A stretch of DNA of 64,000 nucleotides from Dictyophora rubrovolvata. Its lineage: Eukaryota > Basidiomycota > Agaricomycetes > Phallales > Phallaceae. Numbering within the stretch: the stretch's first letter is position 1; each line of letters opens with the position of its first letter. The translations under genes were made by a program, and so were the position numbers. Positions 1 through 14,098 of this stretch are shown in pieces. The stretch is taken from NCBI GenBank assembly GCA_029959195.1, contig CP114117.1, forward strand, positions 2,232,001 to 2,296,000, read 5' to 3'. The notes beneath the pieces were generated by a model. It saw only the letters and a list, made by a program, of their open reading frames with translations. It was not told where the DNA came from and did no database searches.

Positions 1-879
1 TGTCTGTTTTATTTCCGCTTTCGTTAGCCATGCATAGTCCTCCAACTTCGCTATTGCGGGGTCAACTTGCCCAGCCAGAACATGCGCCTTGAAAAGGAAA
101 ATCTGCGAAAGTAGATTGAGACAAATAAAGCGGTTACAACATTGAACATTTGCTATAGACCTTGGATCCGCTGTATTGCTGTGATTCGAGATCCCAAGGT
201 AATGGTGCGTCCATGAATCCAATAGGGTGTCGACCGACTAACCATACATCCATGTTAATACCGCATTCCTCATACAATTCTCTTTTCGCAGCCTAGTTTT
301 AGGGGGGGGATAAGCTCGGAAATATAAAAAATTATCAATCAACCTGTAGAATATTCCATTTACCTCGTGGAGCAATTCACCGTCCCGGAGACCACCTTGT
401 GCACCTGGAAGCCTCCACTGATTTGATTTTTTGACAAGTAAGTAAAGATTCCGATGTCCATTTCGATTCAAACTTTTAGTGTCGTTGATTTTATCGGCCT
501 CTGTACTTCGAGACATGAGTTCCACGTCCGAATCTTCTTGTAATATGGACGCAGGTGCTGCAGACTTAACCTTGGTCTGTGCAAGCCTATTTGATAGTCG
601 AGACGCAGTAGAAACCATCTTTTGGGATGCTTTGTGTGATTTCTTCGTTCCCCAGTTGAAGGCTTGGCTTTCCCTGGCTCGTTCTTCCTTGTTGAAATGA
701 CGTTTCAAAAGGGACCCAGTCTTGAAGTAGAAATCGTACGGGAAGGGATTGAAAAGGGCACGACCAACATTTGCATTGTATTGATATAGAGCAGTCTCAA
801 AAGACGTCGGAGGTCGCGTTAACACTGGGGAGCGGTTCACGAGAGTAGCGGTCTGGACGAGGTATTTGCCTGGATGCAT
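1..879 (-). CDS. MRPL17: Mitochondrial large-subunit ribosomal protein mL46 (partial, cut by window edge)
   Basis: Component of the mitochondrial 54S ribosomal subunit with a degenerate Nudix-like fold. The N-terminal half shows the family pattern LVNRSPVLTRPPTSFE, then a basic linker, then the Nudix-like core RNLYLLVKKSNQWRLPGAQ followed by AAKRELYEECGINMDVWLVG. I read three exons on the minus strand: 879-364, 292-161 and 102-1, with GT..AG introns between them. The frame is still open at base 1 (IFLFKAHVLAGQ... LTKAEIKQ), so the C terminus lies outside the window. The ATG at 879 is the first methionine of the frame; the open frame continues a little upstream without an ATG. It is divergent to VMA13. 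The family call is from remembered sequence patterns; the partial state is seen directly. Confidence 0.8.
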
Positions 880-1024
880 GGCAAAGAGAAAAACCTTCAA
901 CAAAAAATGAATAAGGTTCGACGAAATTAGAAAATTAAGAAATAGTTCACGTTTCTTCCCGTTCCCCGCTAAGAATTTTTAATTTTCGCGAGAAGAGGTG
1001 GCTCTCCTGACGGGCTGTTACGTA
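880..1024. promoter_or_regulatory. Shared divergent promoter of mL46 and VMA13
   Basis: Only 145 bases separate the two start codons, so both promoters must lie here or reach into the neighbouring genes. The stretch is AT-rich around 905-985. I see no convincing TATA box or known factor site. Confidence 0.5.
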
Positions 1025-2883
1025 ATGGTGACCTTGTCCGAAAACAGATCTCTCCTTACAGCGATGACTTTGTGTTTCATTTCCAACTCATATCTGGATG
1101 AAACGTCCGCGAAAATACGATCGAAACCTGTTCCGTGGGAGGTATTGATCATTCTTTGTTAAAGTCGTAACTTGCGTTAATTCTCCTGTTATTTTGTGCC
1201 AGGGGTATCAACGTGCTGGTTTGTTGACTTCGGATGAACTCGCTTCAATAAAACGGGTGGATCGCCAACCCAGAGCAAAAGTCGAGTCACTATTGGCGAC
1301 CGCGGCGCAGACCTATGCTCAATTATATCTCAAACTCCTAAAAAAACTGAACCGGGGCGACACTGTGCAGTATTTACTTGTAGCCATAGGCGATGCATTA
1401 ACAGGTAGTGCAGGAGCATATTCTGTTATAATTTCCACCTATACTAATATTCCACCGTAGATCATGAAGAACGTGTCTCGTTATTCACCCAAGCTGCGGA
1501 ATGGGATCCCGACCTTCCCTACGGGCCCCTCTTACGGTAATTATCACTGCCCGTCGCTCGTCTACGGGTCCTTTTACAAAGTTCTCCTCGTAAAGTGCCT
1601 TAGAAACAACCGATGAATTTACACAACAGAAAGCACTTCAATTGCTTGCTACCTTTCTTTCAGCTGACTCTGGCAGTATTCCTCCAGAAATCCTAAGACC
1701 TGTTCTTAGTTTTCTTGGTAGTTTGACTCGAAGTTCGAATACGAATAAGCTTGATATTGCAGTACAGTGTCTGCAATCGCTATTGGCTAGATCAGAGGTC
1801 CGTCTGGCAGCTTGGAGTAGGCCAGAGATTTTATCAGGGTCATTGTTCTTTATGCATTACACCTTCCTCTACTTACTAATCTCGATAGTCTCATGGACAT
1901 TCTAAGATCTAATACTGTGCCACAAATGGCTTATCAAATTGTGTTTTGTTTGTGGCTATTGTCTTTCGAAACGGTGGTTTCGGAAAATATCAACAGGCAA
2001 GCATCCGTATCCGTTTTTTCTGTTATTTGTCTTTGAGAACCATGAATTTGCAAGGCAATATGATGTCGTTGCTGTTTTGACAAGTGTTGCACAATCAGCT
2101 ATTAAAGAGAAGGTAATTCGGGTTATTATTGCGACATTTCGCGTCAGTCACTTTGCTGCTGTACTCTCTATCGCTATGGCCTTGAACTGTTTTTCAGAAT
2201 TTAGTGTCGAAAGCCCCCTCTCAAAATCTTCCGGCAATGTTCGTTGTGAAACTTCTTCCGTTCACTCGCAACCTCTTAGGGAGGAAATGGTCCGATGATG
2301 AAGTTTTAGAAGACCTCCAATACCTTAGAGATGAACTAACTATCCATTTCCAAAATCTAACGTATGTATCAATTTTTTTTTCGAGCGCCACCGTTTCCAC
2401 TATAGGCCTTGAATATAGGACCTACGATGAATACACATCAGAGTTGTCGTCAGGGCATTTATCATGGAGTCCGGTCCATGCTTCGGAATCATTCTGGAAC
2501 GAAAATGCTGCGCGACTGAATGAAAGAGATTATGAGCAACTGAAGTAAGTTATTGGGGATAATGTGTTTATTAATAGAAGATAGGTTGAACACTCTTTAG
2601 GCTGTTAGTACACTTACTAAAAGAATCGGATGATAGTGTTGTGTTAGCAGTGGCGGCTCATGATATAGGACAATATGTCAAACATTATGATCGGGGAAAA
2701 AGGTAAAATTTAACCTGCTACATTAATATTCTTTTGAGATCACTAATTTGAAAATATAGAATTATCGACGATCTGGGAGCAAAGCGACGTGTCATGGAAC
2801 TCATGACTCACAAAGATCCAGATGTGCGCTACCAAGCACTGATCTCCGTTCAGCAGTTGGTTAGTGCACCCTGGAAGAAATAG
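1025..2883 (+). CDS. VMA13: V-type proton ATPase subunit H
   Basis: Regulatory H subunit of the V1 sector, which couples V1 to V0 and silences free V1 on vacuolar and endosomal membranes. The protein is an alpha-solenoid of HEAT/ARM-like helices. Diagnostic stretches are [18 protein letters not shown] near the N terminus and, near the end, [17 protein letters not shown] and [18 protein letters not shown]. The start ATG at 1025 opens a short exon ending at 1141; the next exon begins at 1203 (GYQRAG) and the third at 1461. At least seven short introns follow, and the protein ends APWKK with TAG at 2881-2883. Length of about 430-450 residues fits the family. The downstream neighbour, TRAPPC13, converges on it with about 80 bases between stop codons. 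Confidence 0.88.
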
Positions 2884-2962
2884 GAGACTACATAAACGAC
2901 GGACTACATAAGGACACAGAACATCTTGTTGATATTCGGCGTTATCGCATTTGCATAAATTG

Positions 2963-4968
2963 CTAACTCGTAACCCATACATCCGAAATTGTATCCCATT
3001 CTTTCAGCTGTCTGACGACATTACTATCCCGTGCTAAGTGTGATAATAAAGGCAAATCCCCATCATTTATTCCTTCTTTAACAATGCGATCTTCCACTGT
3101 GAAAACTCGGAGACTTCCTAACGCACCGAAACCTTTTTGTAGTGCAACAAACTGGTATCGAAATAGTGTTTTTACAATGTCTCTCTTGGGAGCGGTCGCC
3201 GCCTGAGTCTTTCCGGTATCATGTCGGCTGTGGGATAAATAAAGCCGAGGCAGTCGTACAATGCTACTTCCAAGAGGCGTAAGGTTGGGCGACGCCGATG
3301 TCGAGGAAAGAGGGGACGGAAAACACGAATGAGTACCCTCTCGTCTGAAAACTGATTGTGCCACTAAATCAGCTGATTCGTGAGGAATGGGGTCAAGTAA
3401 TTTCCGGATAGGGGATGATTGGTTGTCTGTTTCATGAGAAGGACGAGCTGTCAGCGACCTAGTAAGTGAATCGAATGATACCCTCGGTGACGATGAAGGA
3501 GTGTTATGGGGGGGCCCAAGGGTCGGATCTTTAGATGTCAAGGAAGGAGTGATATGTTGCACGACCAGCTGTATCAACCGTTTGCTCCCGGATTCGGGTA
3601 TTGGTCCTGTCAAAGTTAATTGGAACTCGATTTCAAATGGTTGGCCGACTTTCATCTTCGCGATTGGTAAGTCATGAACGACGAGATCAGCCTCCAGATC
3701 AACTGCAGAAGCCGTAATAGCGGGGGGAGCCTGACTGGGTGACTGAGGACGGACGTTGATTTGTTGAGGCAGAGGCCTTGATTTGAAGGGTAAGGGTGGA
3801 CCTAAGGAAAGGGGTGGTGTAGATGACCGAGAAAGGGGTGAATGGGGCCTATGTTGTAGATGAGAAGGTATAGCTGTTGGATTTTGATTTAATGCTGGCG
3901 GTATACGTCGGGTCAGAACCTGGAAAGATCAAGAAGTAAAGTTAACACCGAAGGGAACAACAGGAATCATTTACAGAAGTTAACAGACGTCCTGGTTCTC
4001 CCATAGACGACCGCCATGCTATGTCAAGACGTCCTAATGGTATAGTGGAACCCGGCGCATACACGGAAGGCAACAAAGGTGCAAGCGCGGGAAACAAGGT
4101 AAATACAAATTGGGAAATATCCTGCGATTGTAATGTTGTAAGAGATCCTGGAAATGAACCGTCATCCAATACTTTCCAGCCGTCCATCGGCGAAAATTGT
4201 AACTGTTCAACCCACAGGGGCTCTTGGGTCAGATTTTGAATGTGGACTTCTAGAAATATCTTTTCTCTTTCTTCAACGGAAGAGAGAGCACTAGCAGAAC
4301 GGGGTACATGAACCTTTGTCCGTACAGAGAGAGGATTGGTCACCTAGTGAAAATATTCGAAAATTGAAAAAGAGCAGATATATAGTTGAACAAGCGACCT
4401 ACCATAAATTTGTAGTATTTCCGTAATGTATGTGCTTCCTGTCCGTGACCCAGGCGATAGGAAACGCTGCAACACAAAACATGCTGGCCAATCTCCTTCA
4501 TCTCGTGAGTGACCATTGTTTCCAGCAGCTCTCCGGGATGTAAAACATGACTATCGTCAATATCTCTCAGAACAAGCTTATTCGTCGCTGTCTGGATTTC
4601 AACTCGTAGTGAAATAAATTGGACATCGAACTTTGCTTCATTATTCACGCAAAGACAACTGGAGAACGTTTCACCCAATTGGATTGCTCCGAACGTGGCA
4701 GGAAGGGAGAGCAATTCCAGGCCATAAGACAGATCACGCAGAGTCTTGGGGTGTCCTGAAAAAGGTTCTTCTCCCTGAAGAGATGCAAGTGAAGCGGTAG
4801 CGTGAGCAGAAAATGCAGCAGAAGTAGTAAAGAACGGTTGCCAAGAACTAGCCAGAGCAGGCCGCTACTTAGGTATTCAGCAATGGGATCTTCCCAATTC
4901 ATGATGTGAACGGAACTGACAGAGACACGCATAACTTTCAAGGCGAGAGGATGATTTGCAGGTTCCAT
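2963..4968 (-). CDS. TRAPPC13: TRAPP complex subunit 13 (DUF974 family)
   Basis: Subunit of the TRAPP vesicle-tethering complexes that act at the Golgi and in autophagy. Seen in order: N-terminal HPLALKVMRVS, then the conserved beta-rich start LSLPATFGAIQLGETFSSCL, then HVLHPGELLETMVTHEMKEIG and SVSYRLGHGQEAHTLRKYYK. The second domain has EVHIQNLTQEPLWVEQLQF and a C-terminal immunoglobulin-like segment VGQPFEIEFQLTLTGPIPE. A Ser/Pro-rich linker of about 150 residues splits the C-terminal beta domain and is not typical of animal homologues. The first intron lies after VMRVS and the second exon resumes at RPALASSWQPF. The ATG at 4968 is the first of the frame. Family assignment rests on these motifs. 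Confidence 0.82.
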
Positions 4969-5265
4969 ATAGTGATGGCAATTGCAAAGGATTATGAGTT
5001 AGATTACATAACGGTGTGCGTAAGCAACTGCAGCTCAATTGCGACTTACTCTTCCCACTGACTTTAATTTATACCTACATATAACAACGACTATCTTCAG
5101 ATTTACCGTATGGCGAAAGATAGATTGGTCGATCCGAGAGTACGCCCTTTTCAAGGAACTTGAAGGTCAACGTGTAATGGGTACTGCTTAACAATCACAT
5201 TGATAGACACGCGAGATTCAGCGACCTGCACGCTATTGAAAGACTGACTTCTATTTCCTCATAGT
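4969..5265. other. Intergenic stretch between TRAPPC13 and the syntaxin fossil
   Basis: This roughly 300-base stretch holds the upstream region of TRAPPC13 and whatever remains of the promoter and first exon of the decayed syntaxin gene. I see no open frame of note and no strong regulatory motif. Confidence 0.4.
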
Positions 5266-6324
5266 GAAGCAGAAACAGTATCCGAGGTCGTGCTTCAACT
5301 GTCAATGAGGGACAAAATAATCGATACGAGATGCAGACGCGGACGAGACAACAGCTTTTTTCACGGAGGTGAGCTTCGTTTCAAGTTTCAGTCACTTGTC
5401 CCAGCACGGGTTGAGCCCACTTTCAGATCAGTACCATTCAAGACCCAACATAAAAACCTACAATAACAGCGTTAATCGTATCTCCGAATTGCACCAACGT
5501 TTTCTCAACAGCACCGATGAAAGCGTCGCTTCTCGGACTGTTCAGCAACTTGAAACTCTTCTCTCATAAACTAGTGAATTCACAAACAACAGGCATTATT
5601 AAGCTCTTGCTGTCTCCAGCTCTAGAAACTAACGAAGTGGAAATGAAAAGACCGCTTTGATGAAGCAGGAGTTTATTGAGGCAATTCAAAATTATCAGCA
5701 GGTGGAATCGCAATACCGAACCAAATACAAACAACGGTTAGAGCGACAGCTTAAAATAGGTCTGTCAAATACGGTTCTTGTACAACATGACTTGCTTACC
5801 TTCGCTTTTAGTGAACCCTGATGCCGAGGTTCGAGCGGTGATTAACAATGAAAGTGCAAGTAATCACATTTTCACGCAAGCAGTATGTTCGAAATATAAT
5901 TATCATTATTATTTGGACACTACCAGCTTTAATCGACCTATGATACAGTGAATCTGGAGCAGCCTATCGTGAGGTTCAGGAACGTCACCAGGATATCCAG
6001 AGAATTGAACGGACATTAACCGACTATGCACAATTATTCAACGATATAAGCTGTTGTGCATGCTCAATCATAGATAAGATGAGCATACTTGTGGAACAGC
6101 AACATGAGTCTATCAATGCCATCCAAGTCAACCTGAAATAGGGTGGCGGTTCTGCATTTTGTCTGCTGTACAATTTTAACACCTATGGATTGCACCATAT
6201 CGAGAAAGCAGTTGTTTCGGCACGCACTGCCAGAAAGAAGCGTTGGATTTGTTTCATCATTTGCGTTGCTGTTGTCGCTATCGTCGCAGCCGCCGAGGTC
6301 ATGAACCATATGCATACTGAATAA
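5266..6324 (+). pseudogene. Decayed plasma-membrane syntaxin (SSO-type t-SNARE) gene
   Basis: Recognisable pieces of a Qa-SNARE follow one another in the right order but not in one frame. They are a YEM..ADADETTAFFTE-like N terminus, ISTIQD then NIKTYNNSVNRISELHQRF, ETLLS, then MKQEFIEAIQNYQQVE with KYKQRLERQLKIVNPDAEV, then AAYREVQERHQDIQRIERT, a SNARE-like stretch MSILVEQQHESINAIQ, and a final basic plus membrane segment HIEKAVVSARTARKKRWICF ending at 6324. Two extra bases separate ISTIQD from NIKTY. A TAA replaces the glutamate codon expected after ETLLS (about 5567). Frames change again near 5650, near 5950 and between VEQQ..NAIQ and HIEKAV. Some introns (after QLKI, after IFTQA) still look spliceable. 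Neighbouring genes are intact, so poor sequence quality alone is a weak explanation. A second, working syntaxin elsewhere in the genome would be expected. Confidence 0.85.
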
Positions 6325-6489
6325 GGAGCTCAGATACCACTTAATTTATCTTTACCCTTGTTTACGTGTTTACATTTATTATTACTACCATCAACAGTTT
6401 TAATGTTTGTCTCATTTTTGCGCTGCACACTCCCCACTGTATACGTACATACATGTATGTATATTGCCGTTATATCGTGCCATATAATT

Positions 6490-8583
6490 TTATCTATAAC
6501 TCTGCCAACTGTTGTATAGTCCAACGGTATCGTCGGCTCCATTCATTGGTCCGCTACATCCTAAATTAGCCCCGTGACCATCCACAGCGCCGTTCACCAG
6601 ATTTGATCCATGTACACCTTCAGACTTAACCCGAGCATTATCACTCCTCAGCTGTTCTAAGTGCTGAAGATACGCTTCATCGACTCCACCAGTAACGTAT
6701 TCTCCGGAAAAGACGGAGCAATCAAAAACTTCGATTTTGGGGTTGAACTGTCGAACCGATGCAATTAAATCCGAGAGCTTCTGAAAAATGACTAAATCCG
6801 CCCCTATGGCTTCCGCGATGTCTTTCTCGTCCCTTTGATAGGCTACTAATTCGTGCCTCGAAGGCATATCAATTCCATACACATTTGGGTGACTAGTGAT
6901 GCGGATGATGTCAATGAAACTCAGCAAGATTCACCTATTAACGTACCGAATAGGCGGTGAACAGCTGGCAACAAAGACCTTCTTTGCACCAACGTCCTTG
7001 GCCATCTGGACAATTTCTTTTGATGTCGTACCTCTAACGATCGAGTCTACACATAGTCAACGGAGAGAACGAGACCATAATTAGGCTCATACGAACCATC
7101 GACAAGTAAAACGTTTTTTCCAGAAAATTCTAAAGCCATAGCGTTTAATTTCCGCCTCACGTTTTTGCGTCTACAGACGAAGTGAGTTTTAAGTAGTGGC
7201 TATCCTCCTATTTTTCTAACCTTTGTTGTTGACCAGGCATGATAAAGGTCCGGCCGACATACCGATTTTTAATGAAACCTTCTCTATATGGCAAGTTTAG
7301 TTTCTGAGCTAAATTTAGAGCAGCCACTCGAGAGGTATCGGGGACCTTTCAAATATTTTGAATTCTCCCTTTTTAATTGAAAGTGTGAGCTCACCGGTAT
7401 AACGACATCCACCTCTAATCGATTCTTTGTCAATACACGACGAACTTCTTCAGCTAGCTTGTCTCCCATTGCCATTCGACTGCGATATACGCTGATCTTG
7501 TCTAGGACAGAATCCGGTCTCGCAAAATAGACATACTCGAATATATCAGGAGCAAATACTGCGGCAGGAGATACTTGTCGTCTCGTCACGGATGTACGCG
7601 TTATGATTATAGCTTCGCCTGAGAGAGATAGATAGAGATAAAAGACCTAGGATATCCTATGTGTTTTGTTATGACTCACCAGGTAAGACATCTTGCCAAT
7701 TTCCGAATCCCGCGGCATCGGCGACCACGCTTTCGCTTGAAACCATATAATCTTTGCTTCCATTATCCGTTTTCCTCTCTGCGATCCCGACGGGTCGAAT
7801 ACCGTTTGGATCCCTAAATGCAATGATGCCGAATCCAGCGAGCATGGCAACACAAGCATACGCTCCTTTGCATTCCTCCATTAGACCCTTTATTGCTGCA
7901 AAGATATCTTCTTCATTAATCCTGAATTTCCCAGTTTTTTGAAGGTTATCAGCGAAAACATTTAGCAAAAGTTCTGAATCGGATGAAGTATTGATATGTC
8001 GATGAGCTTCCACGTCCATGAATTTGAGGAGAGATTGCGTGTTAATAAGGTTTCCATTCTTCGGGGAAGAATTAAAGAATTAGATTAAACAAGCCCCTTT
8101 GAACATTACTTGTCACTTACGTGGGCCAAAACTATACCATACGGGGAGTTGACGTAGAAAGGCTGGGCCTCAGCGTGCGCGGAACTACCGGCAGTTGGGT
8201 ATCGTACTATAAACACTCACAGTTAGAAGCCGTGCACTCAAACACCCGAACGGATAGATGGGTAGAAAGGACATAGGGTAAAATAGTGAGCAGAACATAC
8301 CATGCCCAACGCCCATACAGCCTATCAAACGGGATACTGCCGGGCCATCGAAAACGTCTCGAACCATGCCATTCGCCTTGCATTGGTAAAGACGTCCCCT
8401 AGCAGCACACGTCACTACACCGCAAGCATCTTGACCACGGTGCTGCAGAAGAGATAAACCTTCACATATCTCTGGAGCAGCTCTAAGCGAAGGATCCGAC
8501 AGGAGAATTCCCAGAATTCCACACACTTGAAAGGTTTATAGCTTAGGGTGATTCCATCCGAGGTAACAGCAAAGACACTCACT
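6490..8583 (-). CDS. ADE4: Amidophosphoribosyltransferase
   Basis: First committed enzyme of purine synthesis: PRPP plus glutamine to phosphoribosylamine, in the cytosol. The N-terminal Ntn-hydrolase glutaminase domain starts exactly [12 protein letters not shown], with Cys2 as nucleophile once Met is removed, followed by [30 protein letters not shown] and NGNLINT. The phosphoribosyltransferase domain has the PRPP loop [16 protein letters not shown] and then ASCSPPIRY and [15 protein letters not shown]. At least seven introns interrupt it. The C terminus ends ..[10 protein letters not shown] with TAA at 6490-6492. The start codon appears split: A at 8583, then an intron 8582-8526 with a GTGAGT donor, then TG at 8525-8524. 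It shares a promoter with BRX1. Confidence 0.93.
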
Positions 8584-8833
8584 TGGTCAAGACTATATAA
8601 CACGATTCCACCGTAAGGACGTGATAGGACTGACACGGAATTACGGCGCTGTGGAAGAGTAATCTCTTGTTAATTTACAGATCCGGTGGCGAACGAAATT
8701 TTGCTGAGCGAGTCTAATATATACGGCCATATACAGGTTGGCTTAATCATATGCAATGTGACGCGTGACTCATGGTCGGTCACACTAACCTCGCACTTTT
8801 GAAGTTTGCCCTACCGTTATTCAACTTAGAGCC
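8584..8833. promoter_or_regulatory. ADE4/BRX1 divergent promoter with a TGACTCA site
   Basis: The 250 bases between the two starts contain ACGCGT at 8761-8766 running straight into TGACTCA at 8766-8772. TGACTC is the core recognised by Gcn4/bZIP proteins and, in budding yeast, by Bas1 at ADE genes. Whether a homologous factor uses it here is inference. Part of the interval is the 5' untranslated region of ADE4. Confidence 0.5.
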
Positions 8834-9924
8834 ATGGCTCCTGTAGCAATATTTCGCGAGGGAAAAGAAAAAAAGAGAAAAAGAAGCATTAATCAGGCGA
8901 TGACAGATGCTGGAGACTTTAATGCTCTTGCCGAAAGAAAACCAAAAAACAAGCAGCGGGTCCTTCTCTTGTCGTCTCGAGGTATCACACAGAGGATGCG
9001 CCATCTATTGAATGATATGGAAGCTCTTCTTCCTCATGTGAAGAAAGGTCGGTTTGTCACGCACAGACGATTAGACGGGTGTTAATATTTTGGTCAGATT
9101 CAAAACTGGATTCGAAATCACAGCTACGGTTGATCCCAGAACTCGCTGATTTGAATAACTGCAACAATGCTCTTTACTTCGAAGCCAGGCGTCATGAAGA
9201 TCTTTATTTATGGGCCTCGAAAACTCCTAACGGACCCAGTATTAAGTTTCATGTACAGAACATCCACACTATGGATGAATTAAAAATGACAGGAAACTGT
9301 TTAAAAGGAAGCCGGGGAATTGTCAGTTTCGACAAGAGTTTTGATGAAACGGAACATATGCGACTTATAAAAGAAGTTTTTGTTCATGTAAGTCAACTTT
9401 CGACTATCAGAAGTGATCTCATTCACGCTTAGATATTTGGAGTTCCACCAGGAGCTCGCAAGGTGAAACCCTTCATTGACCACATTTTGACATTCTCTGT
9501 TCTTGATTCAAAAATATGGTTCCGTAACTTCCAGGTAAAAAACATATCGCATTTTTTTATGTATTATTTCTTATAACAGAGTTTGAAAAGATACTAGAGA
9601 GGGATCCTTTAGAACCAAACGGAAAAACCTCTTTGGTGGAGATTGGACCGCGATTCGTCTTAACACCAATTCGCATTTTTGAAGGAGCGTTTAGCGGTGC
9701 TACTGTGTTCTCAAATCTAGGTATGTCGTATAATAGAAGCGAACCCGTCTCTTTCTGATATCTTGCCAGAATTTATATCTCCAGCTGCAGTTCGATCGGC
9801 AATAAAGCGCAAAGCTGGGGACAAATACCGCCTTCGAAAAAATGCTGAAGCGGAAAGTGAACAGCGGGCAAGGGTACGTCATCGCGGTGAAGATGAATTA
9901 GCTGTTAGCAAAGTCTTCGCATAA
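8834..9924 (+). CDS. BRX1: Ribosome biogenesis protein BRX1 (Brix domain)
   Basis: Nucleolar assembly factor of the 60S ribosomal subunit. A basic N terminus leads into the Brix domain: RVLLLSSRGITQRMRHLLND, SQLRLIPELADLNNCNNALY, FEARRHEDLYLWASKTPNGP, SIKFHVQNIHTMDELKMTGN, then FDHILTF-type IDHILTFSVLDSKIWFRNFQ and LVEIGPRFVLTPIRIFEG. The C terminus is basic (SAIKRKAGDKYRLRK) and ends KVFA with TAA at 9922-9924. Introns lie after VKKG (about 9047), after KEVFVH, after the RNFQ segment and near 9720. The length of about 290 residues fits the family. It is divergent to ADE4 and followed by YJU2 on the same strand. Confidence 0.92.
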
Positions 9925-10059
9925 ATTAAAAAATATATAATTTTCTTGTTTTGTTTTGTTTTGTTTCTTCTTTACGTAAACAAGGACAGGATTGCATCGC
10001 GGACATTGATTGGGCGCTTATACCATACTAAGTAGGAGACTCAGTTTGCTACTGCCACT

Positions 10060-11095
10060 ATGTCAGAACGAAAGGTTTTAAATAAGTATTATCCCCCGGA
10101 CTTCGATCCCTCTAAAATTCCTCGTCGGAGAGGGCCTAAAAACTCTCAGCAGGTCGTTCGTTTAATGGCTCCATTTTCAATGTCAGTTTTAGTTCATTTA
10201 TCAGGCAATGACTATCTTGCTAACCTGCTAGATGTCTGTAGGCGATGCAATACATGCGGCGATTATATATATAAAGGCAAGAAGTTTAATGCCCGCAAAG
10301 AAACTGTGGAAGGCGAAGATTATTACGGGATCAAAATCTTCAGGTGAACTGTTTCATGTGCCATTGACCTAACGACTAACATAAATCTACATTTCCAGGT
10401 TTTACATAAAATGGTACACACCACGGTCTCATACATACAGGAGTTATTTGCTCATACACCATTATAGCACACTGTGTTCTTCAGAAATTACATTTAAAAC
10501 TGATCCAAAGAATACTGATTACGCCGCAGAGCACGGAGCTTCGCGCAATTTCGAACCGTGGAGGGATGAGAAGGCAGAAGAGGAGGACAGATTAGCTCGA
10601 TTAGAGGAAGAAGAAAATAATCCCATGAAAGCTTTGGAAAATCGTCAGGTTGATTCTAAAAGAGAAATGGACATACTAGATGCCCTGCAGGACATCAGGG
10701 ATCGGAACGCCCGTAATGAACGGGTTGGGCAGGCGAAAGCTGACGAATTGATTGAAAAGCTAGGACTGCAGGAAATAGAAGATGAAGAAGCTCGACAGAA
10801 ACGGCTGGAAGAAGAAGAAGACGAGCGATTGGTTCGAGAAGTCTTTTCCAAGGTATCGAGCAAACCAGTCGTGGCACCGTTGAATGGTAATGGTGACGAT
10901 GACGAAGCATCCACCCCTCCACCACAGACTATTACCATCAAACGGAAAGCGGAGGTATTGAGTACTGGTTCACAAGAGTCCTTAGTCCTGCCCTCTCTTG
11001 TAACCGCGAAACCGCATCTTCCCGCTGTCAAGAAGCAGAAAACAACTGCCAATGTCTTGGGAATCAAGGTGGTCAAGAAAAAGGTTACCGTGTAG
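10060..11095 (+). CDS. YJU2: Pre-mRNA splicing factor YJU2 (CWC16/CCDC94 family)
   Basis: Step-I spliceosome factor that promotes branching. It begins [20 protein letters not shown], the family signature, with PRRRGPKN and [10 protein letters not shown] next. Two CxxC pairs form the zinc site: [11 protein letters not shown] in the second exon and [10 protein letters not shown] after the third intron. [20 protein letters not shown] follows and is very conserved. The rest is an acidic and basic coiled coil ([12 protein letters not shown]) and a lysine-rich tail ending KKKVTV. I infer introns starting in ATG (about 10183), near 10343 and near 10411, ending at the AG before CACACTG. It lies tail to tail with MCM7, 82 bases apart. 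Confidence 0.92.
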
Positions 11096-11177
11096 TAATG
11101 TAGCGTATTTTTATTGTCATCGTGTACATCAAATATTACAATTATGCAGTCATGAAAGCATTGACAAGCAACAAATT

Positions 11178-13969
<2,792 letters not shown>

Positions 13970-14098
13970 GGGTTAAAACTTAAGTAATAGATGCGTCAAG
14001 TCACGACGCGTTTCTCTCAACACTGAAAACGCCAACACGCGTATATGTGACATGTGACATGTAACCCTCGTTCAACGCGCCGTGCCGCATCTCACAGA
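13970..14098. promoter_or_regulatory. MCM7/NUP37 divergent promoter with two MluI boxes
   Basis: ACGCGT is present at 14006-14011 and at 14037-14042 within a 129-base interval. A short direct repeat TGTGACATG overlaps 14046-14060. In yeasts ACGCGT is bound by MBF and drives G1/S transcription, including MCM genes. The motif is seen; its use is inferred. Confidence 0.6.
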
